Origin: Pseudophaeobacter profundi
GTDB taxonomy: Bacteria > Pseudomonadota > Alphaproteobacteria > Rhodobacterales > Rhodobacteraceae
Length of the DNA stretch: 64,000 nucleotides
Direction of reading: 5' to 3'
Assembly (NCBI RefSeq): GCF_029697505.1
Contig: NZ_JARJEF010000008.1
Span: 124,001 to 188,000 of the forward strand
Within the stretch, counting starts at the first letter, position 1. Each line of letters opens with the position of its first letter. Below the pieces are notes generated by a model. That model worked only from the letters and a program-made list of their open reading frames with translations. It did no database searches and was not told where the DNA came from. This document shows, piece after piece, positions 1 to 7,921 of this stretch. A program made the translations under genes and the position numbers.

Positions 1-1275
1 AGGAGAGCCGGCCTGGGTAACCAGGCTGCCATATGCGCTCAACCGCTCCACCAAGGCACCATAGAACTGGCGACTATAGAGTTTTGACAGAGCCAGGTTC
101 TTGGGGTCCGGCAAGTCGATGATGATCACGTCATAGATCGCGCTGGTGCTCTCCACATACCGCCAGGCATCGGTGTTGTGGATCTCGACCCGCGGATCAG
201 ACAAGGCATCCGCGTTGAGCTGCGACAGGTCGGGATGATCGCGAAACAGCGTGGTCACACGGGGGTCCAGATCCACCAGCGTGACCGCCTCGACATCGGG
301 CCAGCGCAGCACCTCGCGGGCTGCCATACCATCGCCACCACCCAGGATCAGCACCCGGTTCCGCCGCTGCGCCTGCGCCATCGCCGGATGGACAAGGCTT
401 TCGTGGTAACGGTATTCATCCAGGCTGTCGAACTGGATTGAATAGTCCAGAAACAGCCGGGTGCGGTCGCGGTAGCGAGTGACGGTAATCTGCTGGTATG
501 GCGTTGTTTCGCTAAGGATGATGTCATCCTCAAACAGATTGGTCTCGGTCATCGACACCAGCCGTTCGGCCTGCCACAACCCCAGCAGGGTGACGCTCAA
601 TGCGATGGCCCAAACCCCCACCTGCAAGCGGCTTGCTTCACTGCGAAAAACCCACAGCGACAGCCCCGCAACCGCGAGGTTCAGCGCACCAAAGGCGAGG
701 CTGCCTGCCATCAGCCCCAGATGCGGAATGATAAGCACCGGAAAGGCCAGCGATGCCACAAGCGCGCCGATGTAATCCACGCTCAGGACGTTTTCAAACC
801 GGAACTCCGGTGCCCCAATGCCCTTCAGCACCCGCGCGATCAGAGGTATCTCCATCCCCGACAGCAGCCCGACGGTGATCAACACTCCATAAAGCAGCAG
901 GCTCACGCTCTCCATCCAGGCAAAGGCAAAGAACACCGCAGGCGCCATAAAGCCCCCGGCGATGCCGAGCAGGATCTGCGCCCAGACAAAGCCGGACATG
1001 GCACTCTCCACATAGCGAGAAAGCCAGGCCCCCAGCCCCATGGCCGATAGAAATATCCCAATGACATAGGAAAACTGGCGCACGGAATCGCCCAAGAGAT
1101 AGCTCGACAATGTCGCCGCAATCAGCTCGTAGATAAGGCCGGCCACAGCCACCAGAAAGGTCGCCACCAAGAGCCAGGTCTCACGCAGGCGCAGATCCGA
1201 CTCCGCAGCACGCGGATCCGCTGGCGCGCCTGCCTTCGCTGTCCCTGCAGTCTTGGCGCGCGGATCAGGAGACAA
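1..1275 (-). CDS. Membrane-anchored spermidine synthase-like aminopropyltransferase (C-terminus cut by window edge)
   Basis: About 425 residues are visible; the gene runs off the left edge without a stop. The N-terminal half is a multi-pass membrane domain of roughly six or seven helices. The C-terminal half is a spermidine-synthase-type Rossmann methyltransferase fold with ILGGGDG, TLVDLDP and DAWRYV motifs and an IIDLPDP segment where classical SpeE proteins carry the catalytic Asp region. The family transfers aminopropyl groups from decarboxylated SAM, but the substrate of this membrane-fused subgroup is not settled. No ATG fits the start; the only reasonable in-frame start is TTG at 1275, which overlaps the end of the DUF350 gene. 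It is the last visible gene of a minus-strand operon with DUF350 and DUF4178 genes, which suggests an envelope-linked polyamine role (inference). Confidence 0.85.
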   Translation of the reverse strand, partial: MSPDPRAKTAGTAKAGAPADPRAAESDLRLRETWLLVATFLVAVAGLIYELIAATLSSYLLGDSVRQFSYVIGIFLSAMGLGAWLSRYVESAMSGFVWAQILLGIAGGFMAPAVFFAFAWMESVSLLLYGVLITVGLLSGMEIPLIARVLKGIGAPEFRFENVLSVDYIGALVASLAFPVLIIPHLGLMAGSLAFGALNLAVAGLSLWVFRSEASRLQVGVWAIALSVTLLGLWQAERLVSMTETNLFEDDIILSETTPYQQITVTRYRDRTRLFLDYSIQFDSLDEYRYHESLVHPAMAQAQRRNRVLILGGGDGMAAREVLRWPDVEAVTLVDLDPRVTTLFRDHPDLSQLNADALSDPRVEIHNTDAWRYVESTSAIYDVIIIDLPDPKNLALSKLYSRQFYGALVERLSAYGSLVTQAGSP

Positions 1276-1489
1276 TGACAGCCGCGATAATAATCGCAAT
1301 AGAGATGAACAGCATACCGATCAGCACCGCCAGGGCCATGTTCTGATCCTGCTCGATCTCTTTCATGATCGGAAAGGGCGTGAGCCAGTCGATCACCTTC
1401 CAGACCAGCCCCATAAGCCCCACCCCGAGGATGGTATAGACGATGGTGCTGATCATCTCAGCCAGTTGAATTGCGGCTAGATACTCCAT
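1265..1489 (-). CDS. DUF350 family small membrane protein
   Basis: A 74-residue protein with two hydrophobic segments (about residues 9-34 and 50-73) joined by a short charged loop containing KEIEQDQN. This matches the DUF350 (YjfL-like) family. An AGAGGAT ribosome binding site lies 6 nt before the ATG. The gene sits between a tiny membrane protein and the aminopropyltransferase. In E. coli, DUF350 (yjfL) and DUF4178 (yjfK) are likewise operon neighbours, together with a PspA paralogue and a glutathionylspermidine-synthase-like ATP-grasp gene, so the association with polyamine chemistry recurs. The molecular function is unknown. Confidence 0.8.
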   Translation of the reverse strand: MEYLAAIQLAEMISTIVYTILGVGLMGLVWKVIDWLTPFPIMKEIEQDQNMALAVLIGMLFISIAIIIAAVIVS

Positions 1490-1500
1490 GAGAATCCTCT

Positions 1501-1659
1501 CTATTTGATACTTCCATTCAATCCCCGCCCGGCGCTGACGGCGCGAATAGAGCGATCCAGGTCCCGGCTTTCACCGCCATGACCCAGATAGGCAACATAG
1601 CTGGTGCCGGCGATGGCACTTGCAGACAGCAAGACAAAGACCACGCGAAATACCATCAT
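1501..1659 (-). CDS. Small single-pass membrane protein, unknown function
   Basis: About 52 residues from the ATG at 1659 (a second ATG follows directly). A hydrophobic segment (VVFVLLSASAIAGTSYVAYL) is followed by a charged tail with RDLDRSIRAV. The start lies one base after the stop of the upstream DUF4178 gene, and the gene ends 11 bases before the DUF350 start, so it is tightly embedded in the operon. I do not recognise a family. Its position suggests an accessory membrane subunit of the DUF4178/DUF350 system, which is inference. An upstream in-frame extension would overlap the DUF4178 coding region and is not favoured. Confidence 0.55.
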   Translation of the reverse strand: MMVFRVVFVLLSASAIAGTSYVAYLGHGGESRDLDRSIRAVSAGRGLNGSIK

Positions 1660-1660
1660 C

Positions 1661-2977
1661 TCAATCGTCGTCCTCTTCGGTCCAGTCACTGCCCTGCCAG
1701 CGGGCCCTGTTGTGCAACATGCGGCGCAGCGCCGGATACCCGGCAACCCCGCCAAAGCCAAGCGCCAGGATCATCAGCCAAAAGCCGCTGGACACACCAG
1801 TGCGAATGCGCAGGCCTATCTGTGTCATCCTATGTTGGGCAGAGGCAGCAGCATTCTGGCGCGGGGCCCATAGACCGGTCTCTTCCAGATCCAGGGTCAG
1901 CCTATAGGTGCCAGGCACAGGCGGAAAGAAAGCCAGGCTGGCCCGGTTGCTGCCTTCGCTCCAACTGCCGTCTTGATCGCGTCCGTTGTAATATTCAACG
2001 GTGCGACCGGATTCAAACAACAGCTCCCCTTCGGGATCTTCCAGTTCCACCGCAAGGTAGCTCCAGCTGTTGCGGCCGTTTCCCTCTAGATCGATGCGGG
2101 TCAGACGCCCCGCCTCGCTGACGTCAAACGGCACCGTGACCGGCAAGTCCAGCACGCTGTGGACCTGCGGATCTATTGCCCGCACACCGCCCTGCAGCGC
2201 CATAAAGCCGCTCAGAACCAGGCAAGTCAGCATGGCCCCCAGCCCAGTCTTCATCAAAAAACTGCCGTGGGGGTTGGCCTTGCGCCCCTTCAAAGGGTGC
2301 GCGCCACTGGGCGCCACCGCATCATAGGCGGCGATAAACCCGCCGCCCAGGTCGTCTCTCTCCAGGTAGGTGGTTCGGTAGATCTCGCGCTCGCCGACGG
2401 TTGCGGAAAAGGACAGCATCGCAGTTTCGGACAGCGCGGTCACCGTGGTGGTTCGCTTGCCCTGGCGCGGCGTCCAGGTGAATTCCCCTTCGGCAAAGAT
2501 CACCTCGCTGGTCGAGGTGTCATAGTATTTATAGATCTCTCCTGCGACGCTGAGCTGCGGCCGGGTATCGGCGCGGTTGACCTGTTCGGACGACATCCAT
2601 CCCGCCGGTTTGCGGTAGCGGCGCGAAAAGGTCAGGTGCCCCTCTTCCAGCGTAATCCAGGCATAGCCATGGGTCGGGGAAAACACCTGATGATCCACCC
2701 AGCGCCAGATCCGGCCGTGCCAGGCCTCTTGATGCAGCAGCAGGCCGATCACGGTGAAATCAACGTCAAAAATCTGCCCCGCAGTGCCGATCTTGAAACT
2801 GGTTTCGGGGCGTTGCAGCAGGTCGAACTTTTGCAGCGCGCGATAATTGTCCAACGCGTCCAGCGCCGACCCGCAATAGGCGCAGATATGGGTGGTGACA
2901 CGCCCGCCGCCCAGCACATCAAGCCCAGCACCGCAGGCAGTACAGTTGATCGCCTTCAGATCAGGATTGAGGCTCAT
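1661..2977 (-). CDS. DUF4178 domain protein with N-terminal zinc ribbon and C-terminal membrane segments
   Basis: A 438-residue protein. The N-terminus carries two CxxC knuckles (CTACG at about 13-16 and CAYCG at about 32-35), a zinc ribbon. A beta-rich DUF4178 domain follows (about residues 55-230), then a hydrophobic helix near 248-266, a probable extracytoplasmic beta domain, and a final helix near 395-415 before an acidic tail. Its ATG overlaps the stop of the preceding DUF4178 gene by 4 bases, so the two are translationally coupled. The DUF4178 family (E. coli YjfK) is uncharacterised but recurs with DUF350 and PspA-like genes. Two consecutive DUF4178 genes suggest a heteromeric assembly (inference). 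Confidence 0.8.
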   Translation of the reverse strand: MSLNPDLKAINCTACGAGLDVLGGGRVTTHICAYCGSALDALDNYRALQKFDLLQRPETSFKIGTAGQIFDVDFTVIGLLLHQEAWHGRIWRWVDHQVFSPTHGYAWITLEEGHLTFSRRYRKPAGWMSSEQVNRADTRPQLSVAGEIYKYYDTSTSEVIFAEGEFTWTPRQGKRTTTVTALSETAMLSFSATVGEREIYRTTYLERDDLGGGFIAAYDAVAPSGAHPLKGRKANPHGSFLMKTGLGAMLTCLVLSGFMALQGGVRAIDPQVHSVLDLPVTVPFDVSEAGRLTRIDLEGNGRNSWSYLAVELEDPEGELLFESGRTVEYYNGRDQDGSWSEGSNRASLAFFPPVPGTYRLTLDLEETGLWAPRQNAAASAQHRMTQIGLRIRTGVSSGFWLMILALGFGGVAGYPALRRMLHNRARWQGSDWTEEDDD

Positions 2978-3585
2978 GCAACTGTCACCTTGACCTCAAA
3001 AGGATCAATCCAGGTGCCGATGAACCATTCATATTGCTCGCCGCTGATTTCAGCAGAGAGCACATTGCCAGCATCGCCCTGCAGGTTGAGAAAGCGATAG
3101 CTCTCTCCCACCGTCAGCGGATGATCAAAGCTGCCCTTGAGCCCGATGCAGGTGCCAGTGCCGTCTTCATCCACCCGAAATCCTTCGCTTTTATAGCGCA
3201 AGATCCGCCCCAGTCGCAGCTTGCCACCATAGGTGGGCCAAGCCTCGGGCGGCAGGCTGCGTTGCAGGATCAGATCGCCTTCGTCTACCGAAATCCAGAC
3301 GGGTTTGCCCCCGGCATCAACCGCCCAGAATTCATCCCAGGTGCCACGCCCATAAGAAAACCGGGCATGGCCCAGGATCTGATACCGCCCGGTGCCGATC
3401 TGCAGCTGATCCCCCAGCCCGCACAGCATTGGCACCTCATGCAGCACCCCCTGTTGGCCAGCAAGACGCAGCCCCGCATCTTCCAGAAGCAGGGTGGTTG
3501 TGCAGGATTCGCAAGTGATCATCTTGACGCTTTTGATCGCCGGGCAGACCAGATCGCCGCAATTGGGACAGTGCAGTTCGCTCAT
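2974..3585 (-). CDS. DUF4178 domain protein with zinc ribbon
   Basis: About 203 residues from the ATG at 3585. The protein opens directly with a zinc ribbon (CPNCGDLVC, then CESC about 20 residues later) and continues as a single DUF4178 beta domain with no membrane helix. Longer in-frame starts exist (ATG 3600, TTG 3636), but they add an irrelevant hydrophobic stretch before the ribbon. It is the first gene of the operon reading toward the aminopropyltransferase and overlaps the next DUF4178 gene by 4 bases. The function is unknown; a cytoplasmic partner of the membrane-bound paralogue is a reasonable guess. Confidence 0.75.
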   Translation of the reverse strand: MSELHCPNCGDLVCPAIKSVKMITCESCTTTLLLEDAGLRLAGQQGVLHEVPMLCGLGDQLQIGTGRYQILGHARFSYGRGTWDEFWAVDAGGKPVWISVDEGDLILQRSLPPEAWPTYGGKLRLGRILRYKSEGFRVDEDGTGTCIGLKGSFDHPLTVGESYRFLNLQGDAGNVLSAEISGEQYEWFIGTWIDPFEVKVTVA

Positions 3586-3949
3586 ATCTGCCAGTGTCAT
3601 CACAGGTGCCAAGAGCGCAAGCGGGAAAAACCGCAAACACCGCTCAGAGTTGCATCATTTCCGTAGATGGGCACGGCGACCTGCCTGCATCTCCGAACTG
3701 TACCGGGCCTGTACGCCGCCTGCACGCTCACTGCGTCCTATGCGGTGCCTTTGCCCCGCCACCCAGGCCAGCGCCTTATTAAATCGCAAGAATTTTGATA
3801 GGCGGTCCAGAGACGTGCCCAGTTTTTGGGCAAATCCCGCCACCTGCGCCGGACGCATGGCGGCTATACCACTGCGATGGCTGGTCCCAGCCCCTGGTGC
3901 CGCCTATGTCCAAAGCAAGGGAGATGTTTATATTCAGGAGTGACCTGCA
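3586..3949. other. Intergenic region between divergent DUF4178 operon and DUF1127 gene
   Basis: No convincing gene was found here. The short open frames lack ribosome binding sites and family resemblance. The stretch must carry the divergent promoters for the DUF4178-DUF350 operon and the DUF1127 gene, but no strong -35/-10 pair stood out. The only clear element is the AGGAG Shine-Dalgarno just before the DUF1127 start. Confidence 0.5.
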
Positions 3950-4177
3950 ATGGCACATGCCGCCCACTACACTGCACCAACCGCCCTTGGCGTCCTAAGC
4001 CTGCTGGCAAAACCCTTTATCGCCCTGGGCAATGGCCTGGTTGCCATCGGAGAGGCAAACACCCGTTATCAGACCCTGAACAAGCTGATGGACCTGAGCG
4101 ATGCAGACCTGGCCAAACGTGGCTTGAAGCGTGACGATCTGGTGCACCACGTCTTTTCCGACAGCTACTACCTGTAA
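3950..4177 (+). CDS. DUF1127 (YjiS-like) small protein
   Basis: A 75-residue protein with an AGGAG site about 10 nt before the ATG. The C-terminal half contains the family signature LMDLSDADLAKRGLKRDDL, close to the usual L-x2-L-x-D-x2-L-x-D-I-G-L-x-R pattern of DUF1127. The N-terminal half is a mildly hydrophobic helix. Small DUF1127 proteins in alphaproteobacteria have been linked to RNA turnover and to phosphate or carbon metabolism, but this member is untested. It is monocistronic. Confidence 0.75.
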   Translation: MAHAAHYTAPTALGVLSLLAKPFIALGNGLVAIGEANTRYQTLNKLMDLSDADLAKRGLKRDDLVHHVFSDSYYL

Positions 4178-4280
4178 GCGCCGCCGCTGCGGCATGACAT
4201 CCGGGCAAACCTGTTTCTACCCTCGCAGCGCCTGGTGCCTGCGCGGGTGGATTGCAAAACCGGGCAGGAACGACCAGGCG

Positions 4281-5003
4281 CTAACTGCACGGATCACCCG
4301 TTTTCTGCGGCACGACTGGCCCAGCCTGCATCAGCGTTCGCGAAACGCAAATCAGATGGTCGCGCATCGCCTCTGTCGCGGCCTCTGCCTCTCCATTCAA
4401 GATCGCCTTTGCCAGCCTTTGGTGTTGCTGTCCCAGGACTGAGGTGACCTCTGCGGAATAGGTTTCGGCCCGCGTCCGGGTCCACATCGCCTGTTGGCGC
4501 ACGGAGCGGATCGACTCATAGACCGTTAGAAACAGCGGGTTTTGCGCCATCTCTGCAATCTTGTAGTGAAAAATGTCATCCGCGATCTCATAGCTTTGCT
4601 GATCTGGCGCATCCAATGTGGCCTGGGCCACCTCGGCAAACACCGCACGGGCCTTTTCATTGGCGCGCAGGGCCGCCAGCCCGGCCAGAGCGGGTTCGAT
4701 CTCAAGGCGCACCTCCATCACATCCTGCGGGCGCACCCGACGTGCCAGCCGATGCAAACCCGCCGCATCCGTCGCAGGCGGGGGCTGCACAAAGGTGCCC
4801 TGTCCACGGCGGCGGAACAGCGCGCCCTCACCTTCCAGTTGATCCAGCGCCTGACGCAGCCTGGCCCGGCTGACGCCAAAATAATCTGCCATTTCGCGTT
4901 CGGGCGGCAGGCGGTCGCCGCGCTGCAACTCTCCGGCGGCGATTTCCCGGCGCAATCGTGCAACCAGCGCCGCCTGTGTAGATTTCAAGACAGGCTCGGG
5001 CAT
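4281..5003 (-). CDS. GntR family (FadR/FCD subfamily) transcriptional regulator
   Basis: A 240-residue protein. The N-terminal winged helix-turn-helix (about 8-73) has the GntR signature LPPEREMADYFGVSRARLRQ and a GQGTFV wing. The C-terminal helical FCD ligand-binding domain spans about 90-225, with a metal-binding-type D...H...H pattern. The ATG lies 5 bases after the stop of the TauE/SafE exporter gene, so the two form one operon, and the regulator probably controls that operon in response to its substrate (inference). A perfect 25-bp inverted repeat ahead of the exporter gene (5927-5951) is the likely operator. Confidence 0.88.
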   Translation of the reverse strand: MPEPVLKSTQAALVARLRREIAAGELQRGDRLPPEREMADYFGVSRARLRQALDQLEGEGALFRRRGQGTFVQPPPATDAAGLHRLARRVRPQDVMEVRLEIEPALAGLAALRANEKARAVFAEVAQATLDAPDQQSYEIADDIFHYKIAEMAQNPLFLTVYESIRSVRQQAMWTRTRAETYSAEVTSVLGQQHQRLAKAILNGEAEAATEAMRDHLICVSRTLMQAGPVVPQKTGDPCS

Positions 5004-5008
5004 CGTGC

Positions 5009-5833
5009 TCAGCCGCCCAGAAGGTCGCTGAACATCCGGGCTGATGTCAGCATCAGGAACAGCCCAAAGACCAGCCGCAGCGCCCGTCGCGGGATGCTAT
5101 GGGCCAAGCTCACCCCGACACGGGCAAAGATCGTGCTCAAGGGAATGATGGCCGCAGCACACAGCAGATTCACATAGCCAAGCGAAAATGGCGGCAATCC
5201 TTCGGCAGCAAAACCGGTGCCCATGTAGATCAGCGCCCCCGGCAGCCCAATCACAAAGCCAATCGCCGCAGAGGTGCCCACCGCCTTGCGGATATCATAG
5301 CCGAGGAAGTTGAGCAGAGGCACGCAGACCGTGCCGCCACCGATTCCCATCATCGCAGAGACCGCCCCGGCAAAGACACCAAATCCCGCCCAGACAGGCC
5401 TGGAAAAACTGCGCGGGGTGGCACTGTCGGCACCAGTACGCAGGATCATGTCCAGCGCCACAATCGCCGCCACGCTGGCAAAGACCGCGATCAGCACCTT
5501 GCCGGACACCACGCCGCCCAGAATACCGCCAATCACCACCCCGATCAGGATCGACGGCGCCCAGAGCTTGAGCAGCCCCATATCAATGGCACCTTTGCGA
5601 TAGTGGCCATAGCCGGACGACAAAGAGGTAAAAACAATAGTCGCCAGCGAGGTGCCCACCGCCACCTGCATGGTCAGGGCACTTTCCATCCCGGTCAGCG
5701 TCAGCGCCAGATAGAGCGCAGGCACAATGACGATACCGCCCCCCACGCCAAGCAACCCAGCCAGCACTCCGCCCACAATCCCAGATCCGGCAGCCACAGC
5801 CGCCAGGGTCACCAGGGTTTCGGTTTCAAACAT
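5009..5833 (-). CDS. TauE/SafE family anion exporter (sulfite/organosulfonate type permease)
   Basis: A 274-residue, eight-helix membrane protein from the ATG at 5833, chosen because AAGGAAA lies about 8 nt upstream; a longer frame to 5902 lacks this. The two repeated glycine-rich motifs of the family are visible: GLLGVGGGIVIVPAL near residue 25 and MMGIGGGTVCVPLL near residue 165. TauE/SafE proteins export sulfite, sulfoacetate or other anions; the substrate here cannot be read from sequence. It is co-transcribed with the downstream GntR regulator. Confidence 0.88.
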   Translation of the reverse strand: MFETETLVTLAAVAAGSGIVGGVLAGLLGVGGGIVIVPALYLALTLTGMESALTMQVAVGTSLATIVFTSLSSGYGHYRKGAIDMGLLKLWAPSILIGVVIGGILGGVVSGKVLIAVFASVAAIVALDMILRTGADSATPRSFSRPVWAGFGVFAGAVSAMMGIGGGTVCVPLLNFLGYDIRKAVGTSAAIGFVIGLPGALIYMGTGFAAEGLPPFSLGYVNLLCAAAIIPLSTIFARVGVSLAHSIPRRALRLVFGLFLMLTSARMFSDLLGG

Positions 5834-5926
5834 CCACGTGTTTCCTTCTTGCCGCAGCGCCCCGCCCGAGGTCGCCGCAAGAGACAGGCCCGCTGGCACC
5901 ATGCTCTAACAGCGCAGCGTCAGACC

Positions 5927-5951
5927 TTGAACCAATATAAGATTGGTTCAA
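5927..5951. promoter_or_regulatory. Perfect inverted repeat, putative GntR operator
   Basis: TTGAACCAAT and ATTGGTTCAA form a perfect 10-bp inverted repeat separated by 5 bases, about 95 bp upstream of the TauE/SafE start. The inner ACCAAT...ATTGGT halves resemble FadR/FCD-subfamily operators. It is not followed by a U-run on the minus strand, so it is unlikely to be the edd terminator. Autoregulation of the exporter-GntR operon is inferred. Confidence 0.5.
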
Positions 5952-6002
5952 AAGCACCAAAAAGCCACGGCAAGTCAAGCAGTCAGTCCACGATGATACA
6001 GG

Positions 6003-7841
6003 TTAACCCTTGGCGAAATCATCGCCTTCATTCTGGCCAAACACGGTCGCCCCCTGATCGGCAGAGGTCACAGAACGGCGGAACACGCCAAACATTTCGC
6101 GCCCCGTACCCTGTTGATAGGCGCTCAGATCAGCTGTCGCACTGTCGCGCTCCAATACACCCGGAGTGCAGATCTCCAGCACGCCGTTGGTGGCATCAAG
6201 CCGGATCAGGTCGCCATCGCGAATTTTGGCAATCGGGCCGCCGTCCAGGGCTTCGGGAACCACATGGATGGCCGAGGGCACCTTGCCAGAGGCACCAGAC
6301 ATGCGCCCATCCGTCACCAGGGCAACCCGATGCCCCTGCCCCTGCAGGATCCCCAGCATCGGCGTCAGACTATGCAATTCAGGCATGCCATTGGCCTTGG
6401 GGCCCTGAAAGCGCACCACCACGATAACATCGCCGGTGAATTCCCCGGCCTTGAAGGCCTCCTTGGCGTCCTCTTGGTCGTGAAAGACCCGCGCCGGAGC
6501 TTCGATCACGTGGTGTTTTTCATCCACCGCCGAAACCTTGATAACCGCCGTGCCCAGAGACCCGGTCAGCCGTTTCAACCCGCCCGTTGCCTGAAACGGC
6601 GCGCTGGCCGGGCGGACAATGGCCGCGTTCAGCGTCTCTTTCGGTGTGGGGCGGAAGGTCAGCCCCCCCTCGTCCGACAGGAAAGGTTCCTGCGCGTAGG
6701 TCTCAAGGCCAGCGCCCGCAATGGTTTTAGTATCAGCGTGCAGGAAACCCGCGTTGAGCAGCTCTTTGATCATGAAGCCCAAGCCGCCAGCCGCATGGAA
6801 ATGATTCACATCCGCCAGCCCGTTTGGATAGACACGCGCCAGCAGTGGCACCACGTCGGACAGATCCGAGAAATCCTGCCAATCCAGAATGATACCGCCC
6901 GCCCGTGCCATGGCAATCAGGTGGATCAACAGATTGGTAGAGCCCCCGGTCGCCATCAGGCCCGTGATGCCATTGGCATAGGTCTTTTCATCCAGGATCT
7001 GGCAGACTGGCGTATAGTTGTTGCCCAGCGCGCTCAGCGATAGTGCCCGTTTGGCCCCCTCAACGGTCAAGGCCTCGCGCAGGGGGGTGCCCGGATTGAC
7101 AAAGCTGGAGCCCGGCAGATGCAGCCCCATGAATTCCATCAGCATCTGATTGGAATTGGCCGTACCATAGAAGGTGCAGGTGCCCGGGCCGTGATAGGCG
7201 GCCATTTCGGCTTTCAACAACGTGGCACGGTCAACCTCGCCCGAGGCGTATTTCTGGCGGATCTGCGCCTTTTCATCATTGGCAAGACCGCTGGTCATCG
7301 GCCCGGCAGGCAGGAAAACCGCAGGCAAATGGCCAAAAGACTGGGCGCCGATCACCAGCCCCGGCACAATCTTGTCACAGACGCCAAGGTAGACCGCCGC
7401 ATCAAAGACATTGTGGCTCAGCGCGATGCCCGTTGCCATGGCAATGGTATCGCGGGAAAACAGGCTCAGTTCCATGCCTGCCTCGCCCTGGGTAACGCCG
7501 TCGCACATGGCCGGCACCCCACCCGCGACCTGCGCCGTGCCCCCGGCGGCGCGCAGCGCGTCGCGGATCAGGGTTGGATAGCTCTCGAACGGCTGATGCG
7601 CCGAAAGCATATCGTTATAGGCGGTGACAATTCCCAGATGCCCGCTGCTGGCCTGCGCCAGACTGGCCTGATCCGCCCCCGCTGCAGCATAGGCATGCGC
7701 CTGGCCAGAGCAGCTCAGATGGGCCCGCGCCGGCCCCTTGCCGGCGGCAGCGGACATTCGGTCCAGATAGGCACGGCGGGTTGGCGCAGAGCGGGCAATG
7801 ATCCGGTCGGTGACCTCGGCGAGTGTTTTATTTAAACGCAT
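6003..7841 (-). CDS. edd: Phosphogluconate dehydratase (Entner-Doudoroff pathway)
   Basis: A 612-residue IlvD/Edd family enzyme that dehydrates 6-phosphogluconate to 2-keto-3-deoxy-6-phosphogluconate using an oxygen-sensitive [4Fe-4S] cluster. Conserved segments include [24 protein letters not shown] and [14 protein letters not shown] (cluster cysteines) and [13 protein letters not shown] near the C-terminus. Length is normal for Edd and longer than IlvD. GAAAGG precedes the ATG. It is the last gene of the pgi-zwf-edd operon. Neither eda nor pgl is present in the window. Confidence 0.96.
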   Translation of the reverse strand: MRLNKTLAEVTDRIIARSAPTRRAYLDRMSAAAGKGPARAHLSCSGQAHAYAAAGADQASLAQASSGHLGIVTAYNDMLSAHQPFESYPTLIRDALRAAGGTAQVAGGVPAMCDGVTQGEAGMELSLFSRDTIAMATGIALSHNVFDAAVYLGVCDKIVPGLVIGAQSFGHLPAVFLPAGPMTSGLANDEKAQIRQKYASGEVDRATLLKAEMAAYHGPGTCTFYGTANSNQMLMEFMGLHLPGSSFVNPGTPLREALTVEGAKRALSLSALGNNYTPVCQILDEKTYANGITGLMATGGSTNLLIHLIAMARAGGIILDWQDFSDLSDVVPLLARVYPNGLADVNHFHAAGGLGFMIKELLNAGFLHADTKTIAGAGLETYAQEPFLSDEGGLTFRPTPKETLNAAIVRPASAPFQATGGLKRLTGSLGTAVIKVSAVDEKHHVIEAPARVFHDQEDAKEAFKAGEFTGDVIVVVRFQGPKANGMPELHSLTPMLGILQGQGHRVALVTDGRMSGASGKVPSAIHVVPEALDGGPIAKIRDGDLIRLDATNGVLEICTPGVLERDSATADLSAYQQGTGREMFGVFRRSVTSADQGATVFGQNEGDDFAKG

Positions 7842-7921
7842 ATGAGAAACCTTTCGGGTGTCAGACAGGGGGCATTAAAACAGGCATTAACAGCGTCATA
7901 TCATCTGGCGCACCAGTAATA

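Noticed and set aside
5927-5951. Inverted repeat as the edd terminator
   Set aside because: The stem is AT-rich and not followed by a U-run on the minus strand; its perfect symmetry fits an operator better.
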